Positions 18,394 through 28,748 of a stretch of 64,000 bases of DNA are shown one piece after another. The stretch is from Paenibacillus amylolyticus (GTDB lineage Bacteria > Bacillota > Bacilli > Paenibacillales > Paenibacillaceae), in NCBI RefSeq assembly GCF_029689945.1, contig NZ_CP121451.1, forward strand, positions 3,968,001 through 4,032,000, written 5' to 3'. The notes beneath the pieces were generated by a model that worked only from the letters and a program-made list of their open reading frames with translations, was not told the origin of the DNA and did not search any database. The translations under genes and the position numbers were made by a program. The stretch's first letter is position 1, and each line of letters starts with the position of its first letter.

Positions 18394-18437
18394 CTAGACG
18401 GTGTATGCCCGAAACAGGGTGTATGCCGTCTATTTTG
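18394..18437 (+). terminator. Weak terminator hairpin
   Basis: TAGACGG pairs with CCGTCTA around an inner CCC/GGG stem, then ATTTTG. The T tract is short. Confidence 0.45.
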
Positions 18438-18528
18438 TTCGTGAAATTGTATAGATGATCCAGAAAAGGGAAGTCTACGAGAAGAATGGAACCAGAGAGA
18501 CAATCCGCCTAATGGGAGGTAACCGTGA

Positions 18529-19338
18529 ATGACATCTGACAATCTGATTACAGAAGGATTGACGGGACTTGAAGAAGTTGCACCCGATATTCTTAGTCTG
18601 CGTACACTATTTGTTAATGTCGTGTTCATCGGAGAGACAGGAAGCAGGAACTGGGTCCTCGTGGACACCGGAATGGCGAGCTTCACAGATCATATTGTTC
18701 AGGTTGCAACAGAACGATTTCAGGGTCCGCCTTCTGCGATCATCTTGACGCACGGTCACTTCGACCATGTAGGAACCGTTATTGAGCTGGAACAATTCTG
18801 GGGTGTGCCCGTGTATGCTCATCCGCTTGAAATTCCGTATTTAACGGGATTGAAAGATTACCCGCCAGCGGACCCTTCTGTAGGTGGAGGTTTAATGTCC
18901 AGGTTGTCTTTCGCTTATCCCAATGAGGCAATCAATCTGGATGATCGGATATTCAGTTTACCCACAGATCATTCTGTTCCAGGTGTGGCCGGATGGGAGT
19001 GGGTGCACACACCAGGTCATACGCCTGGGCATGTATCGCTGTTTCGGGAAGCAGACCGTTTGTTAATTGCAGGAGACGCGATCATCACAGTGAAGCAGGA
19101 ATCGCTATGGAGTGTGTTGCTTCAGGACAAACAGTTGCATGGCCCGCCTTCCTATTTCACGACCGATTGGCAGGCTGCTCATCAATCCGTCCAGCATATA
19201 AGGCATCTGGAGCCAAAACTTGCAATTACCGGGCATGGGCATGCCTTGAGCGGAGATATGCTGGCCGAATCCCTGAAACGGCTTGATATCGACTTTGAAG
19301 AGAAGACTGTACCGGATCACGGCAAATATGTGGATTAA
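18529..19338 (+). CDS. MBL-fold metallohydrolase (intact)
   Basis: A 269-aa MBL-fold hydrolase, paralogous to 604-1448. The metal-binding motif THGHFDHVG is at about residue 78; HTPGHTPGHVSLF follows near 163 and LIAGDA near 183, giving the His/Asp ligands; a GHGHALSG near 245 supplies the last His. No signal peptide. A dinuclear zinc or iron hydrolase is expected, but the substrate cannot be inferred. ATG 18529 has GGGAGGT 8 nt upstream. A hairpin terminator follows. Confidence 0.85.
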   Translation: MTSDNLITEGLTGLEEVAPDILSLRTLFVNVVFIGETGSRNWVLVDTGMASFTDHIVQVATERFQGPPSAIILTHGHFDHVGTVIELEQFWGVPVYAHPLEIPYLTGLKDYPPADPSVGGGLMSRLSFAYPNEAINLDDRIFSLPTDHSVPGVAGWEWVHTPGHTPGHVSLFREADRLLIAGDAIITVKQESLWSVLLQDKQLHGPPSYFTTDWQAAHQSVQHIRHLEPKLAITGHGHALSGDMLAESLKRLDIDFEEKTVPDHGKYVD

Positions 19339-19365
19339 ATTGTACCAACCTTATGAGAGCAAGCA

Positions 19366-19398
19366 GAGACAGCCGCAGCGGATTGCAGCTGTCTTTTT
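19366..19398 (+). terminator. Rho-independent terminator
   Basis: AGACAGC (19367-19373) and GCTGTCT enclose an inner GC-rich segment, then TTTTTT. Confidence 0.75.
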
Positions 19399-19508
19399 TG
19401 TTTGTCTATCATGAATTTGTTCTCTATCATAGATTGGTATTTTGTGCTCGGGCATGATATAGTCGAGCCGTATAATATAACCTTAGTATGCAGGAGGTAC
19501 ATATATCG

Positions 19509-20519
19509 ATGACACAACAAAATGCAGCATTTGAAGAACAATTTGGAGGGATACCGGCCATTTGGCTTCGTTTTAATCAGTTTGAAGCGGCAGTTATTCC
19601 AAGCGTGGGTGCCAACCTTGTTGCTTTTCGTGATACTGAAAAGGGTTTCCGTTATTTGAGAGAGCCGAATCAGGATCAGATGGATGAGTTTATGGCTGCA
19701 CCTGCGGTCTATGGAATTCCGATTCTATCTCCACCGAACCGTTATGAGGATGGACGTTTCCCCTGGAATGGTAAAGTCTATCAGTTACCCGTGAACGAAC
19801 CGGCTACAAGTAATCATCTGCATGGATTTTTGCATGATGCCGAGTGGAAGGTCGAGGGGTACGGTTCTGATCAGCTGGAGAGCTATGTGTTGCTTAGCCA
19901 GGACGTGAAAGAAGGACATCCATTCTATCAATACCTGCCGTTTACGTTTACAGTGACGCTTCGTTACGCTTTGAGCAGCCAAGGACTTCAGCAACAATTG
20001 ATTGTTCGCAATAACGGGCAAGAATACATGCCTAATCTGTTTGCATTCCACACGGCCATTGCTGTACCTTTTGCACCGGACAGTCAAGCCTCGGATTACA
20101 CGGCCAAAGTTACGATTGGACAACGACGTGAATTGAATGAGCGTTCACTGCCAACGGGACAATTTCAACCGCTTACACCTGAGGAAGAACAACTGAAGAA
20201 AGACGGGGTTAGTCCGTTCTTTGCTGCCATGGATAATCATTACACTGCGGAACCGCAAAATGGACGTAATTATATGGAGCTTACGGACCACCGTACTGGA
20301 GACAAACTGGTATATGATGTGGGTACATCCTATAAGCACTGGATGATCTGGAACAATAATATGGGCGGCGAATTCTTCTGTCCTGAACCACAGATGAACC
20401 TGGTGAACGCTCCGAATGTTGAAGGCATCCCGGCAGAAGATATCGGCTTGGTCGGTCTTGAACCGGGAGAACTATTTGAACAGAGCAGCCGATTGTATCC
20501 AATCGCGTCACATAAATAA
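19509..20519 (+). CDS. Aldose 1-epimerase-family protein
   Basis: A 336-aa protein of the galactose mutarotase-like fold. Family landmarks are AVIPSVGANLVAFRD near the start, NHLHGFLHDAEW (about residue 98) where the catalytic His lies, and the FHTAIAVPFAP and PEPQMNLVNAPN segments. It likely interconverts sugar anomers, or acts on a modified hexose as YihR/YeaD relatives do. ATG 19509 was chosen over ATG 19488 because the latter precedes the AGGAGGT ribosome site. The gene has no sugar operon around it, so the substrate remains open. Confidence 0.8.
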   Translation: MTQQNAAFEEQFGGIPAIWLRFNQFEAAVIPSVGANLVAFRDTEKGFRYLREPNQDQMDEFMAAPAVYGIPILSPPNRYEDGRFPWNGKVYQLPVNEPATSNHLHGFLHDAEWKVEGYGSDQLESYVLLSQDVKEGHPFYQYLPFTFTVTLRYALSSQGLQQQLIVRNNGQEYMPNLFAFHTAIAVPFAPDSQASDYTAKVTIGQRRELNERSLPTGQFQPLTPEEEQLKKDGVSPFFAAMDNHYTAEPQNGRNYMELTDHRTGDKLVYDVGTSYKHWMIWNNNMGGEFFCPEPQMNLVNAPNVEGIPAEDIGLVGLEPGELFEQSSRLYPIASHK

Positions 20520-20651
20520 TTCACGCTTGCTTTGCGCTACGCTTACAATTTTGTCGAAAAGGTGAAAACCTGCTCGTAAATCATGTATAATATGACGAGA
20601 TACACAAGCTTTGTAGAGACCCAAACCATCTTTTTGGAGGAGGACAAGCAA

Positions 20652-22039
20652 GTGGAATACCGCATTGAGAGAGATACGTTAGGCGAAATGAAAGTACCAG
20701 CCGACAGGCTGTGGGGAGCTCAGACGCAGCGCAGCAAGGAGAATTTCCCGATTGGCAGTGAACATATGCCGATGGAAGTGATCCGCGCTCTAGCCATTTT
20801 GAAAAAAGCGCTGCGGCCAGCAACCATAAATTAGGTAAATTGTCTGCGGCCAAGTCCGATGCTATTGCTTATGCAGCAGACGAGATTATTGCAGGCCGAA
20901 TTGATGACCATTTCCCACTGGTCGTGTGGCAGACTGGAAGCGGAACGCAATCCAATATGAACGTGAATGAAGTGATTGCCAATCTGGGGAACCAACTGCT
21001 GGAGCAAAAGGGAAAAGAAGAGCGTCTGCATCCCAATGATGACGTGAATATGTCCCAGAGCTCCAACGATACATTCCCAACGGCGCTGCATGTCGCAGGA
21101 GTTCTGGCTGTTGAGGATCAACTCTTGCCGGCCATTGCGGTATTAAAAGCCACTTTTGCAGACAAGTCGGAAGCATTCAAGGATATCATCAAAATCGGAC
21201 GTACCCACCTTCAGGATGCAACGCCCATTACGCTCGGCCAGGAGATTAGTGGTTGGGAAGCCATGCTGGGCAAGAGTGAGCGCATGATCCGTGAAAGTGT
21301 GCAGTACCTGAAGGAGCTTGCGATCGGCGGTACAGCTGTCGGAACGGGCATCAATGCTCATCCGGATTTTGGTGACTTTACTGCCAAGGAGATTGGCAAA
21401 CATACTGGGAAAGATTTTGTATCTGCACCAAACAAATTCCATGCACTTACCAGTCATGATGAAGTTGTGTATGCGCACGGTGCGGTTAAAGCGCTTGCAG
21501 CGGATTTGATGAAAATCGCCAATGACGTCCGCTGGTTGGCCAGTGGCCCTCGCAGTGGATTGGGCGAGATCCGTATTCCGGAGAATGAACCAGGCAGCTC
21601 CATTATGCCGGGTAAAGTCAACCCGACCCAGAGCGAAGCCATTACCATGGTGGTTACGCAGGTCATGGGTAATGATGCGGCAATTGGTTTCGCGGCAAGT
21701 CAGGGCAATTTTGAACTGAATGTATTCAAGCCGGTTATCATCTATAATTTCTTGCAATCCGTGCAACTTCTGGCGGACTCCATTATTGCGTTTAATGACA
21801 AGTGTGCCGTAGGCATTGAGCCTAACCTGGATCAGATTGAACATAATCTGAACAATTCACTGATGCTGGTTACTGCGCTCAATCCGCATATTGGTTATGA
21901 GAATGCAGCCAAAATTGCGAAGCTTGCACATAAAGAAGGCTTGTCTTTGAAACAGGCGACGTTACAGACGGGTTTGCTTACCGAAGAGCAATTTGATCAA
22001 TACGTCGATCCAGCCAAAATGATCGCTCCAAAGGCCTAA
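20652..22039 (+). CDS. fumC: Fumarate hydratase class II (one frameshift)
   Basis: Homotetrameric class II fumarase, converting fumarate to L-malate in the TCA cycle. The start, GTG 20652 after GGAGGAGG, gives [20 protein letters not shown], the usual FumC N-terminus. The family signature [13 protein letters not shown] is near residue 315; the [14 protein letters not shown] substrate loop is near residue 95. The frame breaks near 20813: one more A restores [20 protein letters not shown]. The corrected length, 462 aa, is normal for the family. A terminator follows at 22077. Confidence 0.93.
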
Positions 22040-22076
22040 TATCAGTCCAAATGAGCAGTATGGATCAATGAAGAGG

Positions 22077-22102
22077 ACGACCTGCATAAGTAGGTCGTTT
22101 TT
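22077..22102 (+). terminator. Rho-independent terminator of fumC
   Basis: CGACCT (22078-22083), an 8-nt loop, AGGTCG (22092-22097), then TTTTT. Confidence 0.75.
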
Positions 22103-22217
22103 CTTATGGATTCCGATAAACTTAAAGCTTGTCAGACTATACGTATACATATAAACTACATATGCACCAGTTTTAATCTAATGGCATGGGATTCGTATAT
22201 ATTTGGAGGTTTCCGCG

Positions 22218-24959
22218 TTGTCAAAAACGAGAAGATTTACGATACGCTCCAAAATTTTATTGGGCTATCTTGTGGTTGTGCTGTTGTTTGGAGCTGTTCT
22301 TATAGTTCTTACGGCCCAAATTAATGTGTTACAGAAGGAAAATGATTTTATCTCTCATCATGATCTGGAAGTACATAATCTGACTAACGCGATTGAAAAA
22401 AATGTCTTGAACATGGAGACAGGACAGCGTGGATTCATGATTACAGGCAATGAGAGTTACTTGGAGCCTTATTCGCAAGGTCTGTCCCAGTGGAGTTCCA
22501 ATTATGACCAGTTGAATGCTCTCATCAGCGACAATCCTTCACAGCAGCAAAGTTTGCAAAGCATCAAAGCCCATATTACACGCTGGATTGAGATTGCCGG
22601 GAGCCGTTGGTGGAGTTGAAAAAGCAAGGGGATCAAGCCAAAGTTGTTGCATTCTTTCAATCGGATCCGGGCAAAACTGAAATTGATCTAATTCGCTCCC
22701 AGCTTACCAATTTCCGTAACACAGAGATCGCTCTGACGGAGGCGAGGGTCACTGAACTTGCCAAACGCAGTTCCACACTGCTGACGATTATGTATACGCT
22801 GTGGGGGATTATTGCGGCGTTATCGATTGCAGCGGCTCTTGTGATATCAGGCAATATCGTCAAAACGTTGCGAGATGTTATGCAGACGATCAGTGATATC
22901 TCCAAAGGCGGAAACCTGAAGCAGCGAATTCAGGTGCGGACCCATGATGAATTGGGGACCTAGGCCACGAAACCAACAAATTGCTGGATGAAGTACAGGA
23001 GCAGAATCGGATCAAGGATCAGATCGCGGGGATTGCCACACTCTTGCAGAACCCGACCAATCTGGAGGGATTGTCCCGCTTGTTCCTGAACGAACTTGCC
23101 GTGTTGTTTGAAGTGCCTTATAGCGTCTTATATTACTGGAAAGACAATCGACTGCTGCGTGTGGCTGCTTATGCTGCTGACGGAGAGAAGAACGTTCGCT
23201 CGGCAAAGTCTCGCTTGCCCCGGGTGAGGGACTTGTTGGACAAAGTGCTGTCGAGAAGCGAGTCTTGCGCATGAATGACTTGCCTCAAAACTATATCCGA
23301 ATCTCATCGGGTCTTGGACATGCATCTGCCACATCACTTACCGTGGTACCGGTCCTGTTCGAAGGCAGAACGATTGCGGTAATTGAGCTTGCTTCAATGA
23401 AACCTTTGCAGGAGCATGACATGAAGCTGATGCAAGAACTGACAGAGATTTTCGGTGTTTCACTGCACTCTACGGTCACTCGCATGGAATTACAGCAATT
23501 ATATGACGAGTCACAAGTTCTGAATGAAGAATTACAGGCACAATCGGAGAAACTTCAGGCTCAGACGGAAGAAATGCTGTCTCAGACAGAGGAGCTGCAA
23601 ATGCAGACCGAAGAGCTTCATATGCTTAATGAACGGCTGGAAGTACAGAAGAGTGCTGCTGAGACATCCGCCAATGAACTCTCGGTAGTAGCCGATCAGC
23701 TTCGAACTAGTTCGGGGTACAAATCCGAATTCTTGGCCAACATGTCCCATGAACTGCGGACTCCGCTTAACAGCATGTTGATTTTGTCCGAAATATTGTC
23801 TGAAAATAAAAATCAACACTTGAATAGTGAAGAACAGAACTATGCTTCAGTCATTCACAAGTCAGGTAAAGACCTGCTGAATCTGATCAATGATATTCTG
23901 GATCTGTCCAAGGTAGAGGCCGGGCAGATGGAAGTAGATTTCGATGATGTCTATCTAAGCAGTCTGCCTGAAGTTATGAATCAGTATTTCCTGAAAACAG
24001 CGGAGCAGAAAAAAATAGATTTCCGAATTCAGCTCCAAAGTCCTTTACCGGAAACCATCGTGACTGACGAGATGAGAATGCATCAGATTCTCCGAAATCT
24101 GCTCTCGAACGCATTCAAGTTCACCAGTGAGGGTGAAGTTGCCCTAACCATCTCCAGAATGAGTCTGGCTCATCCTGAAATGAAAGACCAAGAGACCGAC
24201 GTGATTGCTTTCTCCGTCAGTGATACGGGGATTGGTATTGCGGAGAACAAACTTCTGCAGATCTTTGATGCCTTCAAACAGGCGGATGGAGCTACAGCCC
24301 GTAAATATGGCGGGACAGGACTTGGCCTGTCCATCTCACAATCGCTTGCGACTTTGCTGGGCGGTTCAATCTCGGCAACAAGCCGTGAAGGACATGGCAG
24401 TGTGTTCACGCTGTTCCTGCCCCTGCGAAGAGATGAACCTGAGACTGCGAATGCATCGCGATTGTTCCTGAACGAAGTGGCTACCACTACACCTGAGATC
24501 AGTAAGCTTCCTCCCACGACTTCTGAACAATCTGATGTTTTATTGACACCTTTGGAAGAATCGTTGCTCAGTGGTCGTCAAGTGCTTGTCGTTGATGATG
24601 ATATTCGAAATGTATATGCGTTAGCCAATGCTCTTGAGCAGTACGGCATGAACGTCATCTCAGCGCAGAATGGGTATGAATGTCTGGAATTGCTGGAGCG
24701 TGGAGGCGTCAAGCCGGATATCATCATGATGGATATTATGATGCCGGAACTGGATGGTTATGAGACGACTCGCCAGATCCGTGAACGGTTAGGCCTGACT
24801 CAGCTTCCGATTATTGCGTTGACAGCGAAGGCCATGAAAGAGGATCGGGAGAAATGTATTGCAGCAGGCGCTTCCGACTATCTCAGCAAACCTCTGAATA
24901 TCAAAGATGTATTGTCTCGAATGAAATTATGGATGAATCATGAAACATTGGAGATCTGA
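22218..24959 (+). CDS. Hybrid sensor histidine kinase CHASE3-HAMP-GAF-HisKA-HATPase-REC (three frameshifts)
   Basis: About 914 aa after correction. Order: TM helix (about 12-33), CHASE3-like extracellular domain with METGQRGFMITGNESYLEPY, second TM helix near 190, HAMP (GGNLKQRIQVRTHDELGDLG), GAF, a Gln/Glu-rich coiled coil (EELQAQSEKLQAQTEEM), HisKA with H-box NMSHELRTPLNS, HATPase_c (N-box NLLSNAFKF, GGTGLGLSIS) and a C-terminal receiver with DIIMMDIMMPE. Missing G residues near 22604, 22957 and 23202 break the frame; each is restored by a single G. TTG 22218 has GGAGGT at 8 nt. It autophosphorylates and passes phosphate to its own receiver; no DNA-binding partner is adjacent. Confidence 0.87.
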
Positions 24960-24962
24960 TCA

Positions 24963-25146
24963 TAGTTGAACTAAACATTATTTACACTGACACTACGATG
25001 ACAGAACAACCTTCCAATCGCTGTTATCCCCAGATTTTTTCGATTCCCTTTTCTAAAGGGGAAAATCCGGGGATAGCGTATGCTTCCGATGTAGCTTTCT
25101 TACAGAAAGCTTGTAGGCGAACGCTTCGCTTTTTCAACTTGTGTGG
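24963..25146 (-). repeat. Dispersed intergenic repeat, copy A
   Basis: On the minus strand this matches copy B (48554-48787) closely for most of its length: GCGAAGCGTTCGCCT, an AAGCTTTCTG/AAGAAAGCT hairpin, the CGCTATCCCCGGATTTT arm pairing with AAAATCTGGGGATAACAGCG, and the TCATCGTAGTGTCAGTGTAA end. Its left end, in copy B orientation, lacks about 35 bp present in copy B. The octamer GATCATAG occurs at both borders (24958-24965 and 25146-25153) and could be a target-site duplication. Confidence 0.8.
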
Positions 25147-25160
25147 ATCATAGTAATCTT

Positions 25161-25222
25161 AATAAAACCTATGCCTATTACAGGAAAGTGCGCTGTAATT
25201 AGGTCATAGGTTTTATTTTTTT
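25161..25222 (+). terminator. Strong terminator after the kinase and repeat A
   Basis: AATAAAACCTATG (25161-25173) pairs perfectly with CATAGGTTTTATT (25205-25217), with an inner CTATTACAG/CTGTAATTAG stem, followed by TTTTTTT. Confidence 0.85.
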
Positions 25223-25340
25223 GTCATGTAAGCTTTATTAAGAAAAATGATGTTATAATACTTAACAACAAACGAGGTTAAATGGAGTAAAATAGATTTA
25301 ATTAGGAATGTAATCCAGAATTAATTCTGTGGAAACGAAA

Positions 25341-25360
25341 ATAACATGATTATGTGTTAT
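25341..25360. promoter_or_regulatory. Inverted repeat upstream of pucR
   Basis: ATAACA (25341-25346) and TGTTAT (25355-25360) form an inverted repeat 21 bp before the pucR start. It could be an operator, for example for autoregulation; there is no consensus to compare with. Confidence 0.35.
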
Positions 25361-25380
25361 ATATATGGGAGGTAGTGTCC

Positions 25381-27003
25381 ATGCAACTTACGGTTAAAGA
25401 GGCTTTACAGGTATACCCGTTGTCCGAGGCCAAACTGGTTGCGGGTGGAGAAGGGACTTCACGGATGATGAAATCCGTTAACGTCATGGACGCTCCTGAT
25501 ATCGCGGATTGGATCAAATCCGGAGAAATGTTGTTCACCACTGCTTTTATTATGAAAGACAGTGAGACAGATGCACTACGTTTAATGCGGCGCTTGAACG
25601 AACGTGGCTGTGCAGGACTCGGCATCAAGCTGGGACGTTTCTGGCAGTCCATTCCCCAAGGCATTGTCGAGGAAGCGGATCGACTTCGGTTGCCATTGCT
25701 GGAGCTTCCTTTTCAATTCACCTTCTCGGACCAGATGAATGCACTGTTCAAGGCTGAACACGAACGCAGTAACCGATTGCTGCATGAGGTTGTGCAGAAG
25801 CAAAAGAAATTAATGCAGTTTGCACTGCAACAACAGCCGCACCGGAATGTGTTTGCCGAACTTGCTACGGTGCTGAACTATCCGCTTGCCGTCATTGGTT
25901 CTCGTGGGCATGTTCTTTACGGTAGCGAGGGCATTGCAGGGGATGCTGTAACCCAGGGCTGGCCATGGAAATCAGTCATGCATCGAGTGAAATGGAATCA
26001 GGGAAGTTGTCATCGCGTACCGATCAGGCAAAATGATGAAGAATACGGATCGTTGCTGGTGTTTACCGATTCAGCCTTATCCCTTCGGGCAGAAGAAGAA
26101 CTGTTCCAACAGGCTGCCGATGTACTGGCATTTTATATGGATATGACGTATCGCGAGCATATTAATCCGACCGTGCAAGATGAGATGCGTACGCTGCTTT
26201 CACAATATCTGGATAACAAAATGACCATTCAGGAATTGACCACCATGAGTGAGAACAAAGGTGTACATCTGTTCCAGGGAACTTATCAGTGTGTACTCAT
26301 TACGCTTGAGCCGACGCTGTTTGCCGAGGGAAAACTGCTTAAACAGATTCATCGCGAATTGCAGTACAACCCGCTGATGCAATTCACGGCATCACAGCAT
26401 TTTCAGATTGAAGATGGCATTCTGTCGATCTACACCTGTCCAACAGGGCGAGATTATGGAGAAGAGCTGTCAGGATTCCTGTTGAACCGGTTCGGTGATG
26501 TACTGGCAGCACAAGAAGCAAAAGGAGCACCGGCACCGCGTTTCTGGATCAGCAAGATGAAGCATGAACCCAAATCGCTGCGTGAAGCTTACCAAGAGTG
26601 TCTCGATACACGACAACTGGCTCGTCGGTTTGGCATGAAAGACCGTGCGCTGCAATTTGAAATGCTCGAATTTGCCTACGTGTTCCAACATGTACCGGAT
26701 AACATCATGGAGAACTACTGTAACAAAGTACTTGAACCGTTACTTGCCAGGGACGGTGATCCCAACCAGGTATTGATGAATACATTGGAGTCCTTTATCG
26801 AGAATGATGGACTGATCAATGAAGCTGCCAAGCAGTTGTTTGTGCATCGCAACACAGTCACTTATCGTATGGAGAAAGTCGGCAGCTTGCTGCAAATGGA
26901 CTTTAAGAAAACGAATGATCTGCTCAAATTAAAGCTGGTATTCACCTTCCGCAAGTTTGTGCGGGACAAAGCAGCTGCAAGACCGCACAATGTACAGCTC
27001 TAG
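25381..27003 (+). CDS. pucR: PucR-family purine catabolism regulator
   Basis: A 540-aa PucR protein. The N-terminal PucR domain (LTVKEALQVYPLSEAKLVAGGEG) spans about residues 3-120, a central GGDEF-like/CdaR region follows, and the C-terminal helix-turn-helix domain carries NEAAKQLFVHRNTVTYRMEK near residue 480. In B. subtilis PucR senses purine breakdown products and activates the puc genes. It is located directly upstream of the urate genes, which supports that role. ATG 25381 has GGGAGGT; an inverted repeat lies just before it. A terminator separates it from pucL. Confidence 0.9.
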   Translation: MQLTVKEALQVYPLSEAKLVAGGEGTSRMMKSVNVMDAPDIADWIKSGEMLFTTAFIMKDSETDALRLMRRLNERGCAGLGIKLGRFWQSIPQGIVEEADRLRLPLLELPFQFTFSDQMNALFKAEHERSNRLLHEVVQKQKKLMQFALQQQPHRNVFAELATVLNYPLAVIGSRGHVLYGSEGIAGDAVTQGWPWKSVMHRVKWNQGSCHRVPIRQNDEEYGSLLVFTDSALSLRAEEELFQQAADVLAFYMDMTYREHINPTVQDEMRTLLSQYLDNKMTIQELTTMSENKGVHLFQGTYQCVLITLEPTLFAEGKLLKQIHRELQYNPLMQFTASQHFQIEDGILSIYTCPTGRDYGEELSGFLLNRFGDVLAAQEAKGAPAPRFWISKMKHEPKSLREAYQECLDTRQLARRFGMKDRALQFEMLEFAYVFQHVPDNIMENYCNKVLEPLLARDGDPNQVLMNTLESFIENDGLINEAAKQLFVHRNTVTYRMEKVGSLLQMDFKKTNDLLKLKLVFTFRKFVRDKAAARPHNVQL

Positions 27004-27047
27004 ATCGCACTTTGTGCATCGTGACAATGCTACGGAGTCAGACATCC

Positions 27048-27085
27048 AAGAACCGCATTCCCTTGATGGAATGCGGTTCTTTCAT
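27048..27085 (+). terminator. Rho-independent terminator of pucR
   Basis: AAGAACCGCATTC, loop CCTTGATG, GAATGCGGTTCTT, then TCATCTTT. Confidence 0.85.
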
Positions 27086-27176
27086 CTTTAAGGGCAAAGA
27101 AAGCTAATCTTGCCGTGCATAGCAAACAAATCGCAACTCTGATGTTATGTTATATTACAAAATTGTGTAAATATTG

Positions 27177-27205
27177 TTGTCGCGACATTGAACGGCACTT
27201 AGAAT
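27177..27205 (+). promoter_or_regulatory. Promoter of the pucL operon with a palindrome over the -35
   Basis: TTGTCG (27177-27182), a 17-bp spacer and TAGAAT (27200-27205), with the GGAGG of pucL 27 bp downstream. TGTCGCGACA (27178-27187), a perfect 10-bp palindrome, overlaps the -35 box and could bind a regulator. PucR binding here is an inference. Confidence 0.55.
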
Positions 27206-27242
27206 GAAGAGCAATAAACCATAACAGACCGGAGGTTCTAAC

Positions 27243-28748
27243 ATGAGCGACTTAATTAAACTTGTTAACAACTGGTCTATCACGCAGTTTGTGCATACGT
27301 TTGGCGGCTTATTTGAGGAATCACCATGGGTGGCTGAGCGTTCCGGGCTTTTACGACCTTTTGATTCATTTGAACAGATGATAAACGTGATGAAGAACGT
27401 GGTTCAGGCATCGGATGACCAAGTGAAGTTGCAACTGCTACGAAATCACCCGGATCTTGGAGCGCGAATCAGCATGAGCAGCAATTCCGTGCAGGAACAA
27501 GCTGGTGCAGGACTTGATTCACTCTCACAAGAGCAATACAACGAACTTCAACAATTAAACCAAGCATATACAAGCCAATTCGGCTTTCCATTCATATTGG
27601 CTGTAAAAGGCCATACCGCAAGCTCCATCCTCGAATCCATGAGGCAACGTCATCGCCGAGGCAGGGAAGAAGAATTCGAGACTGCCTTGAGGGAAGTATT
27701 CAAGATTGCGGGCATTCGCTTGGAGCAGTGGCTCGCACAGATTGGTCATGAACATGAGTTCGTGAGCAAGCCAGCTGCAATGCAGCAGCGGACCATGTAT
27801 TACGGCAAAGGGGATGTGTGGATGTACCGTTCCTACGCCAAACCGTTGACAGGCATACAGTCCATTCCGGAATCGCCGTTCATGGGACGCAGCAATATTT
27901 TGTTTGGATTAAACATTAAGGTCGCTGTGCAGGGCGATGAATTCTTGCCTTCTTTTGCAGAAGGGGATAATTCGCTGGTGGTTGCCACCGATTCGATGAA
28001 AAATTTCATTCTCAAACATGCTGCGGATTACACAGGGGCAACAGTGGAAGGATTTCTCGCGCTGGTAAGTCGGCGTTTCCTGGAGACGTATCCGCAGATG
28101 AGCAAGGTTCAGATGACAGCAGACCAGATTCCTTTTGAAGATATACCGATTGGATTGGAAGGCAGTTACCGACCGAGTGCACTCGTATTCCGTTATTCGC
28201 AGAATGATCGCGCGACGGCGGCGATAGAAGCGGAACGAACGAGAGATTCGATTGAGTTAAGCAACCATTTCAGTGGTGTAGCCGATCTGAGACTGATCAA
28301 GGTCAAAGGCAGTGAGTTTGCCGGATTTATGCAGGATGAATATACGACTCTTCCAGAGACATGGGATCGCCCGTTATTTATTTTCCTGAATATCAATTGG
28401 CGTTATGAAGATCCGAGAGATGGCATGGATGATCAGCGTGGACTGTATGTAGCGGCGGAACAGGTCAGAGATTTGGCTGCTGCGGTATTTCACGAGTGTC
28501 GATCCGCTTCCATTCAACATCTGATCTATCAGATTGGACGAAGATTGTTAATTCGATTCAAGCAATTGAGTGAGGTTTCATTTGAATCCAACAATCGGAC
28601 CTGGGAGACAGTGCTGGAGGAAGTGAAAGAGGGAGAAGGCAAAGTATTTACTGAGCCGAGGCCGCCATACGGATTCCAGGGTTTCTCGATGACAAGAGAT
28701 GATCTGGAAACAGACGGCCGTGACACCGGGAAAGCAGGTGATGTCTAA
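27243..28748 (+). CDS. pucL: Bifunctional OHCU decarboxylase / urate oxidase
   Basis: A 501-aa fusion, as in B. subtilis PucL. The N-terminal half is 2-oxo-4-hydroxy-4-carboxy-5-ureidoimidazoline decarboxylase (NHPDLGARISM with the catalytic His at about residue 67, SVQEQAGAGLD, FGFPFILAVKGH). The C-terminal half is cofactor-free urate oxidase (MYYGKGDVWMYRSY, then the VVATDSMKNFI motif near residue 247). The two domains act before and after the PucM step: urate to 5-hydroxyisourate, then OHCU to S-allantoin. The stop codon overlaps the pucM start (TAATG). ATG 27243 follows CCGGAGG. Confidence 0.95.
   Translation: MSDLIKLVNNWSITQFVHTFGGLFEESPWVAERSGLLRPFDSFEQMINVMKNVVQASDDQVKLQLLRNHPDLGARISMSSNSVQEQAGAGLDSLSQEQYNELQQLNQAYTSQFGFPFILAVKGHTASSILESMRQRHRRGREEEFETALREVFKIAGIRLEQWLAQIGHEHEFVSKPAAMQQRTMYYGKGDVWMYRSYAKPLTGIQSIPESPFMGRSNILFGLNIKVAVQGDEFLPSFAEGDNSLVVATDSMKNFILKHAADYTGATVEGFLALVSRRFLETYPQMSKVQMTADQIPFEDIPIGLEGSYRPSALVFRYSQNDRATAAIEAERTRDSIELSNHFSGVADLRLIKVKGSEFAGFMQDEYTTLPETWDRPLFIFLNINWRYEDPRDGMDDQRGLYVAAEQVRDLAAAVFHECRSASIQHLIYQIGRRLLIRFKQLSEVSFESNNRTWETVLEEVKEGEGKVFTEPRPPYGFQGFSMTRDDLETDGRDTGKAGDV

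Noticed and set aside
21143..21844. 233-codon frame antisense to fumC
   Set aside because: It mirrors conserved fumarase sequence and lacks any start context; a shadow frame.
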